Assembly: GCA_040768585.1 (NCBI GenBank)
Contig: JAXGMQ010000001.1
Span: 1,860,001-1,924,000, forward strand
Reading direction: 5' to 3'
Origin: JAXGMQ01 sp040768585
Lineage (GTDB): Bacteria > Caldisericota > Caldisericia > JAAYUI01
Length of the DNA stretch: 64,000 nucleotides
Both the position numbers and the translations under genes were made by a program. This document shows positions 1 through 7,561 of this stretch, piece by piece. Under the pieces are notes generated by a model that saw only the letters and a program-made list of their open reading frames with translations, ran no database searches and was not told where the DNA came from. Numbering within the stretch: the stretch's first letter is position 1; the number at the start of each line of letters is the position of its first letter.

Positions 1-119
1 TTCTGCAATGCCTCTTCACCGTCTGACGCAGTAATAACGTCATGACCAAGAGATTTCACAACATCAGCCATTCTGTCCAAATCAACTTTTACATCATCAA
101 CTACCAATACCTTTGCCAT
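1..119 (-). CDS. Response regulator receiver domain, N-terminal fragment (runs off the window)
   Basis: The visible 39 residues start MAKVLVVDD, the beta-1 strand and acidic pocket of a CheY-type receiver, and continue to the DGEEAL motif of helix 2. The rest, including the phospho-acceptor Asp, lies outside the window. The ATG has a strong AGGAGG ribosome-binding site 9 bases upstream, and its start overlaps the end of the preceding receiver gene by 23 bp, so the two are translationally coupled. Family is clear from sequence; whether an output domain follows cannot be seen. Confidence 0.85.
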   Translation of the reverse strand, partial: MAKVLVVDDVKVDLDRMADVVKSLGHDVITASDGEEALQ

Positions 120-543
120 CTGCTTTCAACCTCCTAAGGTGTGTTTTGCATGCGTCCAAAAGCTCACTTTTTGAGAAAGGTTTGGTAAGGTATGTGTCAG
201 CATGGGCGAACCTTCCTCTGATTTTATCTATTGCGCTTGTTTTCGCTGTGAGCATTATCACAGGAATATGTTTGAACCTGGGGTTTTTCTTGAGTAGGGA
301 GCATATCTGGTACCCATTGTATACTGGCAACATGACGTCCAGTACAATCAGGTCTGGTATTATTTGTTTGACAAGCTTCAGGGCCTCAAGCCCATCCTTT
401 GCTTTATGTATTTTCCAATTGGTCTCAGTGAGTGCCAGGTCGATAACTCTCAATATTGTTGGCGAATCGTCGACAATTAAAACGACCGGAACAGCGGTCG
501 AATCTTGGTGTTCGAATTCAAATGAATCAAGCGTCATTGTCAC
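97..543 (-). CDS. Single-domain response regulator (CheY/PilG/PilH-like)
   Basis: A 148-aa protein that is almost entirely one receiver domain. The LIVDDSPTI motif (residues 22-30) supplies the acidic pocket, LIVLDVMLP supplies the phospho-acceptor Asp, VIMLTAKT the conserved Thr, and YLTKPF the conserved Lys. No output domain is present, so it should act by protein-protein contact, as CheY or PilG/PilH-type regulators do. It overlaps the upstream unknown gene by 17 bp and the downstream receiver gene by 23 bp. The CheW-like gene in the same operon points to a chemosensory or motility pathway, which is inference. No histidine kinase is visible in the window. Confidence 0.9.
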   Translation of the reverse strand: MTMTLDSFEFEHQDSTAVPVVLIVDDSPTILRVIDLALTETNWKIHKAKDGLEALKLVKQIIPDLIVLDVMLPVYNGYQICSLLKKNPRFKHIPVIMLTAKTSAIDKIRGRFAHADTYLTKPFSKSELLDACKTHLRRLKADGKGIGS

Positions 544-1531
544 AACCCCTCAAGAAATATGGCAAATCCTTTTTGTCCATGCGTGCATACCTGTTGATAA
601 TACTCTTATCTGTGATGGTCAATACTCTGGATACGCTCTCAATTGTGTGGGTGAATGCTGCTCCTATGACGAGACTAGAAAAAATCAATTCAAGAGGTTT
701 GAGAATTGAAATTGCAATCTTGTTTGTGAGTTCGTTGTCCTTTGAAAATGAGAGTGATGTAAGAATTTCTGTTAGATCGATGCCGTCAGGACCGACCTGT
801 ATGCAGTCAGCATCGGGATATTTCATTGAAAGCAGCTCGATCTCCTTTGAGAAGTAATCAAAGGATGGAAACGAGTCAAAGCCAAACCAACTCTTGAGGT
901 TTTGATAGAATGTGTTGATCCTCAAACCTGTCGCTTTTATCAGTTCAAGATAGTCAGCGCCTACCATGTAGTTTGACCTGGTCAGTAGATTTCTTTCATA
1001 CGCGCCCATTATTCTACGAAATGCGTCCTGCGGATCTGATGAGAATTGGCAAGAGATGCTCTCGCGAAGGCACATTGAGCCTTTCATCATGAGCAGCATT
1101 TTCAAATCGTCTCTGGTCAGGATATAAGACGAGTCCATCTCTTTAAGCGCTTTGGTGTACAGTGTGTCATCGAGTGTGAGTGAATTTTTAAGGAGGAGAT
1201 CATCGTTGTTTGCCCAGGTGTCAGAAACCTCAATGAGACTGGATCTGGAAAACCAGGAAATCCCATTCATGCTGGGCTCGGAGTCAATTCGAGCCTCAAC
1301 ATGTTGCCACCAGTATATCTGTGAAATGATGGATTTGTCGATCTCAGGAACATCTAGTGTGGTTTTCTCTGGCAGCAATTTGAAAGCAATCTGGTTTATT
1401 TGTGTGGGGATTTTTAGGGACTTGAGCCCGACAATAGTTATTTGAGGGTAGCCCTGAACCTTTGTTGAGAGCTCAACAATCCCCTCCATAAGGCTTCGTC
1501 TATTGACATAGTCTTTTGCGATTAGCTTCAA
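527..1531 (-). CDS. Uncharacterised protein of a chemosensory-type operon
   Basis: A 334-aa protein that I do not recognise. It has no signal peptide and no clear membrane segment. It looks mostly alpha-helical, with one moderately hydrophobic stretch near residues 275-290 (IFSSLVIGAA). It starts inside an ATGA overlap with the CheW-like gene and overlaps the following receiver gene by 17 bp, so it is certainly co-translated with them. Its place between a CheW adaptor and two receivers suggests a cytoplasmic partner of a signalling array; that is inference from context only. Confidence 0.7.
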   Translation of the reverse strand: MKLIAKDYVNRRSLMEGIVELSTKVQGYPQITIVGLKSLKIPTQINQIAFKLLPEKTTLDVPEIDKSIISQIYWWQHVEARIDSEPSMNGISWFSRSSLIEVSDTWANNDDLLLKNSLTLDDTLYTKALKEMDSSYILTRDDLKMLLMMKGSMCLRESISCQFSSDPQDAFRRIMGAYERNLLTRSNYMVGADYLELIKATGLRINTFYQNLKSWFGFDSFPSFDYFSKEIELLSMKYPDADCIQVGPDGIDLTEILTSLSFSKDNELTNKIAISILKPLELIFSSLVIGAAFTHTIESVSRVLTITDKSIINRYARMDKKDLPYFLRGCDNDA

Positions 1532-1905
1532 ACGATTCCCTCGAGAATAGAGTTTGTGCGAATAAAAAACTTATTACCGCATGATTCAACTATTGCAGAC
1601 TCGATTTTTGTTTCTTCGGTAACCGTATGGTTAACAATATTCAAAACCTCGTCAACCGACAAAACGGCCTGTTTACCCCCAACGTTGAACAAAATCCCTT
1701 TAAATGGGACTTTTGGTTCCTGGAAGACATGAAGCACAGGAAGAATCTTTCCCTTAACACTTGTTAGGCCGGAGATAAATTCCTTTCTACCTGGAAGATG
1801 ACGAAGAATTGAGCATTCTACGACTTCATCGACTTGTGATACGTCGAAGTGAATCACCCTATCACCCACAGATGCAGTCAAAAATCTACCCATTTTTCCC
1901 GTCAT
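1528..1905 (-). CDS. CheW-like scaffold protein
   Basis: A CheW-domain protein of about 125 aa. The diagnostic core is the GLTSVKGKILPVLHV stretch, matching the CheW/CheA P5 motif around 'G..n.rG.ilPV.dl', followed by a second sheet with VGGKQAVLSVDEV. CheW domains couple chemoreceptors to CheA kinases. The reading frame is open upstream to 1926, but a perfect promoter (-35 at 1939-1944, -10 at 1916-1921) ends only 10 bases before the ATG at 1905, so that ATG, or the one at 1893, is the likely start. The gene leads an operon with an unknown protein and two receivers (ATGA overlap with the next gene). Confidence 0.8.
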   Translation of the reverse strand: MTGKMGRFLTASVGDRVIHFDVSQVDEVVECSILRHLPGRKEFISGLTSVKGKILPVLHVFQEPKVPFKGILFNVGGKQAVLSVDEVLNIVNHTVTEETKIESAIVESCGNKFFIRTNSILEGIV

Positions 1906-1915
1906 TTCGTAAGGA

Positions 1916-1944
1916 ATTATAAACAATTATTTTGAAATTGTCAA
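1916..1944 (-). promoter_or_regulatory. Perfect sigma70-type promoter of the CheW-like operon
   Basis: Minus strand TTGACA (1939-1944), a 17-base spacer, and TATAAT (1916-1921), both hexamers fully consensus. The -10 ends 10 bases before the ATG at 1905, so the transcript should be leaderless or nearly so. Confidence 0.8.
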
Positions 1945-2150
1945 TAGAAAAAATATGGATAATAAAGGAATATAAAAGATAATATTATCAACACAAAAAC
2001 ATCGAGATGTACAGTTGTACTTTGCAGCCAAGTCACCATCTATTTCAAAGAGAAATATTAACTATTTATGAACCTATATGAAAATTGCATCCGCTTCAGC
2101 CTATTTGATAACCATTATTGTAACATAGTAAAACTATATATCAAGTTTGA

Positions 2151-3545
2151 TTATATCGGGATAAACAGATTCGCCAAACCGAAGTAAATGATCATTCCTG
2201 ATACGTCCACAAGTGTTGTTAGGGCTGGACTAGCAACGATTGCCGGATCCAGTTTGAACCTTGCTGCTAGCATAGGCAATACTGTACCGAGTGTCATGGC
2301 CGTTATCACCTGCATACAAAGAGCAAAAGCAACGAGTAATGCGATGGACATCAGGCTAATTCCCTCAGGTAGGATTGCTGCCCCAGAGAGGATCCAAACC
2401 TTTATGAAGGCAATCACGGAGAGCGAAAGTCCCATAAGCAATGATGCGCTAAACTCCTTGCCAAGAGCTTTCCAAAATTCCCGCGTTGTTATCTCCCCTG
2501 TTGATAACGCCCTGATGATGACAGTTGAGGATTGACTTCCCGCATTTCCGCCTGTGGCAGCCATTTGCGGCATGTAAACAGCCAGAATTATCAGGCTGTT
2601 GAGGGTTCCCTCAAAGAAGCTGATGACAGCCCCTGTTAGGATTTGGAAAACAGAAAGAGCAGCGACCCAAGGGATTCTGTTTTTGTAATGATCCCATGGT
2701 GACTGTTTGAGATATGTCTCAGCCTCGTGCTCACCAGAGATACCCATGATTTTCTCAAGGTCTTCTGTTTGCTCCTGCCTGACCATATCCAAAGCGTCGT
2801 CGTGGGTGATAATCCCCAGTAGCTTGTTTTCGTCGCCAACCACAGGAACTGCTATAAGGTCGTAGTCTTCAATTACTTCAATTGCTTTTTCCTGATCATC
2901 GCCAACATTTACCGATGCTGCATCTCGGAACATTATATCATCAATAATTTTCATTGGTTGAGCCAATATAAGGTCTTTTATCGATGCAACTCCAAGCAAT
3001 CTGTGCTGTGAATCAACAACATAGATGTAGTAAATTATCTCTTTCTTTGACGCCTCGACCTGGATTTGCTTTATGGCGGCTTTGGCTGTTATGCCTGTTT
3101 TTACCGACACATAATCGGCGTTCATGAGAGAGCCACAGGTGCCGTTTTCGTATGAACTAAGGTGTATTAGTTGCTCACGTTTTGCTTTTGCAAGGAGTGG
3201 AATCAAACTATTTTGTAGAGGTTTTGAAAGCTCTGACAGCAGATCGGCTCCCTCGTCACTCATCATGCTTGAGATGAAGGGCGCAAGCTTTTCCTTGGGG
3301 GCATTTTCAGCGAGTTTGACCTCAAGGTCGATGTCAAAATATCCCATGACCTCGCCGGCAAAATGTATCTCCATATTCTGGAGCACTTCCCAGATGGTGT
3401 CTATCGGAAGGTCTTGAATCTGTTCAGCTATGTCAACGGGCGCAAATTCATCCGTGACGGCTTGAATCTTTGACTGCTTACCTGCATCAATAAGGTCAAG
3501 CAGGAGTTTACGAATCGGTGGTCTTTCTGTTTCAGTCATTGTCAT
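2151..3545 (-). CDS. mgtE: Magnesium transporter MgtE
   Basis: The 464-aa length is typical of MgtE. Order: N-terminal superhelical MgtE_N domain (about 20-130), tandem CBS domains (about 130-255) that sense cytoplasmic Mg2+, then five membrane helices from about residue 290. The family hallmark of the pore region, MPQMAATGGNAGSQSS, is present. The ATG is preceded by GGAGG. The gene is monocistronic, with its own promoter at 3719-3747 and a roughly 165-base leader containing a possible 26-codon ORF and a hairpin, which suggests post-transcriptional control. No M-box Mg2+ riboswitch was recognisable in the leader. Confidence 0.95.
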   Translation of the reverse strand: MTMTETERPPIRKLLLDLIDAGKQSKIQAVTDEFAPVDIAEQIQDLPIDTIWEVLQNMEIHFAGEVMGYFDIDLEVKLAENAPKEKLAPFISSMMSDEGADLLSELSKPLQNSLIPLLAKAKREQLIHLSSYENGTCGSLMNADYVSVKTGITAKAAIKQIQVEASKKEIIYYIYVVDSQHRLLGVASIKDLILAQPMKIIDDIMFRDAASVNVGDDQEKAIEVIEDYDLIAVPVVGDENKLLGIITHDDALDMVRQEQTEDLEKIMGISGEHEAETYLKQSPWDHYKNRIPWVAALSVFQILTGAVISFFEGTLNSLIILAVYMPQMAATGGNAGSQSSTVIIRALSTGEITTREFWKALGKEFSASLLMGLSLSVIAFIKVWILSGAAILPEGISLMSIALLVAFALCMQVITAMTLGTVLPMLAARFKLDPAIVASPALTTLVDVSGMIIYFGLANLFIPI

Positions 3546-3579
3546 CCTCCAGAGCGCAAGGCGTCAACCTTCTTGGGGA

Positions 3580-3604
3580 TGACATCAGGTGAATCAAGAT
3601 GTCA
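3580..3604 (-). promoter_or_regulatory. Hairpin in the mgtE leader, starting at the uORF stop codon
   Basis: A perfect 7-bp inverted repeat, TGACATC and GATGTCA, with an 11-base loop. The first three bases of the 5' arm are the TGA stop of the leader ORF, so a ribosome finishing the ORF would cover the arm. No U-run follows, so it is not an intrinsic terminator by itself. Confidence 0.45.
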
Positions 3605-3682
3605 GCGAAGAGGGAGGACGCTTGCTTGTGATTTTTCTATAAAAGCATCAGCGCAACATTGTCTACTGTCACAATCGTCCAT
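3602..3682 (-). CDS. Putative 26-aa leader peptide upstream of mgtE
   Basis: ATG at 3682, 26 codons, TGA at 3602. The ATG follows an exceptionally strong ribosome-binding site (AAGGAGGAGAT directly upstream), better than most in the window. The peptide begins MDDCDSRQCCADAF: two early Asp, three Cys, and a basic C-terminus. It lies between the mgtE promoter and the mgtE start, and its stop codon overlaps a hairpin. Translated leader ORFs are known to sense Mg2+ or amino acids for mgtA/mgtCBR in enterobacteria; a similar role here is inference. It could be a chance ORF, but the ribosome-binding site argues against that. Confidence 0.45.
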   Translation of the reverse strand: MDDCDSRQCCADAFIEKSQASVLPLR

Positions 3683-3718
3683 ATCTCCTCCTTCTTTCCT
3701 GTTTATCTGCACAGGTGC

Positions 3719-3747
3719 AATCTAATACGCACACACCTCTGTGTCAA
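3719..3747 (-). promoter_or_regulatory. Promoter of mgtE and its leader
   Basis: Minus strand TTGACA (3742-3747), 17-base spacer, TAGATT (3719-3724). Transcription would start near 3711, giving a leader of about 165 bases. Confidence 0.65.
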
Positions 3748-3806
3748 GCTATTGGACATCTTTTGTATGGTTTGGTTAATTAATGCTCAGTTAAATAATG
3801 GGTTAA

Positions 3807-4673
3807 TTAATCAAGGCATTTTTCGCAGATAGCTTTTACTTCTTCGTCCCTGTCAAACTCTTTCCTGATGCCAAATCTTGTGAGCACAAAGTCATATTTT
3901 GTTGGGTCATCTGGAGATATTGACCTGAAATAATCTGTTATCTCGATTGCTGTTTTCAGATTTGCAGACTTCTTTTGGGTGATTCCCAGTCCACATGCGA
4001 TTTTATGCATGTGACGGTCGACGGGGATGAGGAGCGTTGAGGGTGAAATATTCCAGCCACCTGGATCGACATCGTCGTGGCGAACCATCCACTTGAAATA
4101 GAGCAGCAACCTTTTACACGCACTGCCATTAATTGGATTTGGAAGCAAATGAGGAAAACCGCAACCCGAATGCCTGCATATCTCATCAACAAATCCCGTC
4201 AGCGCAGGGATAAGATTATTGTTGCTGCCTTCTAGTTTTTCAGAAATCAGATTCTCCAGGGTTTCATATTTTTTGATTGTACCCGACAATCCGACAAGCA
4301 ACTGTGCCATTTCATCACCCGTTGTGAAGCGGTGTTTGAAATCCTTGAAATCCCCGTAAGCCTTTTTTCCATCAAGATTTGCCAGATATGAAAGTGGGCT
4401 GCTTCCTAAGATATGTAAAACCTTTTTTGAGCTTTTTAGGATTTGTGTAACATTGCCATAGGCAAGGCACGAGACAACAAGCCCAGCAATCTCCCTTTCC
4501 CTAATATCGTTGTAATCATAAAGGAGCTCAAGGGGGTCTGGATGAACAAACTCTCGCTTGTTCATCCTTTCGTACAGATTCTCAAGCTCAGCCTTGAGTT
4601 TTTGTTTGTTGATGTGGTCTAGTCCTGCGGTGAGAAGTCGTCCTTTGTCGCGCCGCAGAGTGGGCAAACCCAA
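3807..4673 (-). CDS. DUF2400 / TIGR02757 family protein
   Basis: A 288-aa protein resembling the TIGR02757 (DUF2400) family. The region around LVVSCLAYGNVTQI, the run RLLLYFKWMVRHDDVD, and the PVDRHMHKIA motif followed by DPTKYDFVLTRFGI are characteristic. The fold is reminiscent of HhH-GPD-type helical proteins; function is not established. The start at 4673 overlaps the preceding rubredoxin gene by 55 bp. Apart from a TTG two codons downstream, no in-frame ATG, GTG or TTG gives a shorter overlap. It is the last gene of the ahpD-GAF-cydAB-fprA-hrb operon, but nothing in it indicates an oxygen-related role. Confidence 0.8.
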   Translation of the reverse strand: MGLPTLRRDKGRLLTAGLDHINKQKLKAELENLYERMNKREFVHPDPLELLYDYNDIREREIAGLVVSCLAYGNVTQILKSSKKVLHILGSSPLSYLANLDGKKAYGDFKDFKHRFTTGDEMAQLLVGLSGTIKKYETLENLISEKLEGSNNNLIPALTGFVDEICRHSGCGFPHLLPNPINGSACKRLLLYFKWMVRHDDVDPGGWNISPSTLLIPVDRHMHKIACGLGITQKKSANLKTAIEITDYFRSISPDDPTKYDFVLTRFGIRKEFDRDEEVKAICEKCLD

Positions 4674-5335
4674 TCCTCTGGTATGTCATCAAAGGCTGTT
4701 CCTGGCTTAACTCCATTGTCTGGGTCGCCAATGGCTGGGTCATAAACATATCCGCAGATGTTGCAAACGTACTTTTTCATGTTGTTGCTCCTTAGATTAT
4801 CTGATTTATCCTCTTGTTTATTCTTGTTTTCATCAATGTATGTTGGGGCTGTTTTTGGTTCTCTGCCCTTCCTTGCGTGATAGCTTGCATAGGTTATCGG
4901 AGTCCCGTCTTTCAGCTTTTTTGATTGTATTACTTCGCCCACAAATAGGGTGTGAGTTCCTGTTTCCATCGAGCCTTTTACCTTGCACTCAAAGATTGAA
5001 AGAACATCATCTGTTACAAGTGGAGCATGTTCACCATTCTCGAAGTTAACACCCTCAAACTTGTTGTTGTCTCTTCCGCTCCTGAAACCCCATGCCCCAA
5101 CGGTTTTGAGGTCAACTGACTCCTCGATAACACTCACCCCAAAGTAGCCGCTTTTTAAAAGTAATTCGTGAGTGTAGTTTTCTTTATTGAGGCAGATTGC
5201 AAGCTGAGGTGGGTCTGATGTCACCTGAAAGGCGACATTTGCAATCTGACCATTTTTTACCCCATTTGCCTCTGTGGTGATGATGAAGAGACCATACGAA
5301 AGGTCTCTGAATGCGAGTTTATCTATTGCACTCAT
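4619..5335 (-). CDS. hrb: High-molecular-weight rubredoxin: flavin reductase domain fused to rubredoxin
   Basis: Residues 1 to about 160 form an FMN-binding flavin-reductase-like domain (MSAIDKLAFRDLSYGLFIIT start). After a charged linker, the last 53 residues are a complete rubredoxin with the two Cys knuckles CNICGY and CPLCGA. This architecture is that of Hrb, known in Moorella as the electron donor from NAD(P)H to the flavodiiron protein FprA. The frame is open to 5449, but the ATG at 5335 has a GGAGAG ribosome-binding site, matches family N-termini, and overlaps fprA by 17 bp. Together with fprA it should reduce O2 or NO in the cytoplasm. Confidence 0.93.
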   Translation of the reverse strand: MSAIDKLAFRDLSYGLFIITTEANGVKNGQIANVAFQVTSDPPQLAICLNKENYTHELLLKSGYFGVSVIEESVDLKTVGAWGFRSGRDNNKFEGVNFENGEHAPLVTDDVLSIFECKVKGSMETGTHTLFVGEVIQSKKLKDGTPITYASYHARKGREPKTAPTYIDENKNKQEDKSDNLRSNNMKKYVCNICGYVYDPAIGDPDNGVKPGTAFDDIPEDWVCPLCGATKDDFSPQD

Positions 5336-6545
5336 TGCATCTCTCCAATAACTGCTTCGCAACATCCATTCCAAACTCAAAACAGGCGTTGAGGTTTTCT
5401 CTGTTTGGGACAAACTTGACAGCGTGAGTATCAGAAACAATTTCAACATTCATCGCCTCAAGCATGTCCTTCATGTATCTGTGTCCTTCCCCACTCCAAC
5501 CATATGAACCAAAAGCAGCGCCTATGAGATTTGCTGGCTTTAGCCCTCGAAGGTATGTCATAACATCAGCCATTGTGGGGAAGACTTCTCGATTCATGGT
5601 GGGAGAACCTGCAATCAAAGCTCCGGATTTGAGAACCTCTGTGGCGACCTCTGCCCTGTCGCTACTGCCCATCGGGATGAGCCTTGGTGACGCGCCGCCT
5701 GCCTTGATGCCCTCGCCAATTGACCTTGCCATCATGGTTGTGCTGCCCCACATCGAGTCAAACAACACGACAGCGCGTGTGGTTGGCTCCTGGAGAGCCC
5801 ACCTCTTGTAGAGCCCCAGAATCCAGCCAAGCTGTTTTCTCCAGATTGGGCCATGGTCGGGGGCGATGATGTCAATCTCAATATTCATTGAGGCGACCTT
5901 CTCAAGCAGCTTGAGAACAAGTGGTGAAAATGGCATTACGATATTGCCGTAGTATTTGGCTGCTTCCCACTCGAGCGTGTCCTTTGGAATCTCGTCATCG
6001 AATCTCTCATATGATGCCAGGTGCATACCAAAGGCGTCCTGTGAGAAGAGAATCTTATCATCTGGCATATAGGTGAACATAGAATCAGGCCAGTGAATCA
6101 TACGAGTTTCGAGGAATGAGAGAGTCTTGTTGCCGAGATTGAGAGTTTCACCGCTTTTTACGGCGGTGAGTTCCCTATCAAAGGATAGTTGTGCTTTGAG
6201 TGTTTCAACGCCCATCGTTGAAGCAAAAACCTTTTCTGGGTTGACCCTTGAGATGACGGCTGGTAATGAACCACTATGATCCATCTCGGCGTGATTGCTT
6301 ACTATGTAGTCGATTCTCGATGGGTCAACAATCGAACTGATTCTTGAAAGAAGTTCATCCATAAATGGCTTTTTGACAGTGTCGATAAGTGTGACTTTGT
6401 CTGCCATGATGAGATAGGCGTTATAGGTTGTGCCACTGGGAGTGCCGTACCCGTGGAAGTCACGGATAGTTCTGTCAATTGCACCAACCCACCAGACGGA
6501 GTCCGTCACGCGTATCGCTTTGAATGGAACCTCTTTCATATTCAC
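5319..6545 (-). CDS. fprA: Flavodiiron protein FprA (A-type flavoprotein, O2/NO reductase)
   Basis: A 408-aa protein of typical length. The N-terminal metallo-beta-lactamase-like diiron domain carries H85-x-E87-x-D89-H90, a later His in MIHWPDSM, the bridging Asp in SQDAFG, and the last His in DHGPIW. The C-terminal flavodoxin domain begins at AVVLFDSMWGST, the FMN phosphate loop. Flavodiiron proteins reduce O2 to water or NO to N2O. It sits 5 bp after cydB and overlaps hrb, its presumed electron donor, so two O2-consuming systems (bd oxidase and FprA) are co-transcribed. Confidence 0.96.
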   Translation of the reverse strand: MNMKEVPFKAIRVTDSVWWVGAIDRTIRDFHGYGTPSGTTYNAYLIMADKVTLIDTVKKPFMDELLSRISSIVDPSRIDYIVSNHAEMDHSGSLPAVISRVNPEKVFASTMGVETLKAQLSFDRELTAVKSGETLNLGNKTLSFLETRMIHWPDSMFTYMPDDKILFSQDAFGMHLASYERFDDEIPKDTLEWEAAKYYGNIVMPFSPLVLKLLEKVASMNIEIDIIAPDHGPIWRKQLGWILGLYKRWALQEPTTRAVVLFDSMWGSTTMMARSIGEGIKAGGASPRLIPMGSSDRAEVATEVLKSGALIAGSPTMNREVFPTMADVMTYLRGLKPANLIGAAFGSYGWSGEGHRYMKDMLEAMNVEIVSDTHAVKFVPNRENLNACFEFGMDVAKQLLERCNECNR

Positions 6546-6550
6546 CTCGA

Positions 6551-7561
6551 TTAATAAGTTGTATTTTCGGGTTTCACCTTACCAGAAAAGGTTCGATAAA
6601 TCCAGATTTGGTACCCAACCACGATTGGTAAACCAATACCCGCAATGATAAGCATTATCATAAGAGTAGGCTGAGTGGATGAGGAATTAAACACAGTTAA
6701 AGAAAACTCACTGTTGGTTGCTCGAACCAGGTTGGGAGCCAAAGCGATCACAATCTGGAGAAACATTGTCACAATTGTCACACAGGAGAATACAAAGGAT
6801 TGACCATCCTCACCTTTGTCTGAGTTGTGCAATGTCAGCGCAACAGAAATCAAGGTTATAACTGGCAACAACCAAAGAACAGGAGATGCTATAACATTAG
6901 TCATGATTTGTGGCTGGGTTAACGCCGTAACAGCTATCAGAATCACAAAGAGAGCCCCAAACACGACTGTTGAGAATTTTAGCCACTTACTCGCTTTTTC
7001 TCTTGTTTCATCGGTTGATTTCATCTTTAGATAGGCAGCACCATGTACAGCAAACATTGAGAAACCTGTAAGACCAACGAGAAGCGAATATGGGTTCAGT
7101 AAAGCGAAGAAACCACCGATGTAGTTGCCAGCAGCATCTAGCTCCATTCCAAAGCACAGATTTCCAACAGCAACCCCAAGCAGCAGAGCAACCAGGATGC
7201 TTCCAAGAGCAAATGAAATATCCCAAATCCTCTTCAGGTGGTTTGCGTTGAACATATTCCGCACCTCAACCGCAATACCTCGCATGATAAGAGCAAGTAG
7301 CACAAGTATGAGGGGTAGGTAGAAACCAGAAAAAACTGTTGCATAGACGGCGGGAAATGCGGCAAACAGAGATGCTCCACCAGCGATAAGCCAAACCTCA
7401 TTTGCATCCCACATTGGGCCAATGGCTGAGAGCATTACACGTCTGTCTTTTTCCTTGCCAAGGAGATACCAGATACCAATGCCCAGGTCGAAACCATCAA
7501 GGAGAGTGAACACAAGCAGCATGAAGCCAACAATCAGAAACCATGTTATTTGAAGCGTCAT
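6551..7561 (-). CDS. cydB: Cytochrome bd ubiquinol oxidase subunit II
   Basis: A 336-aa, strongly hydrophobic protein with about eight to nine membrane helices. The N-terminus FTLLDGFDLGIGIWYL is the CydB signature, and GPMWDANEVWLIAGG follows as expected. It overlaps cydA by 4 bp (ATGA), the usual arrangement. CydB partners CydA in the quinol-oxidising, high-affinity bd oxidase of the cytoplasmic membrane. Here it is placed upstream of fprA-hrb in an operon devoted to O2 removal. Confidence 0.96.
   Translation of the reverse strand: MTLQITWFLIVGFMLLVFTLLDGFDLGIGIWYLLGKEKDRRVMLSAIGPMWDANEVWLIAGGASLFAAFPAVYATVFSGFYLPLILVLLALIMRGIAVEVRNMFNANHLKRIWDISFALGSILVALLLGVAVGNLCFGMELDAAGNYIGGFFALLNPYSLLVGLTGFSMFAVHGAAYLKMKSTDETREKASKWLKFSTVVFGALFVILIAVTALTQPQIMTNVIASPVLWLLPVITLISVALTLHNSDKGEDGQSFVFSCVTIVTMFLQIVIALAPNLVRATNSEFSLTVFNSSSTQPTLMIMLIIAGIGLPIVVGYQIWIYRTFSGKVKPENTTY

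Noticed and set aside
3546..3711. M-box (Mg2+) riboswitch upstream of mgtE
   Set aside because: I could not find its conserved core in the leader. A covariance-model search would settle this.
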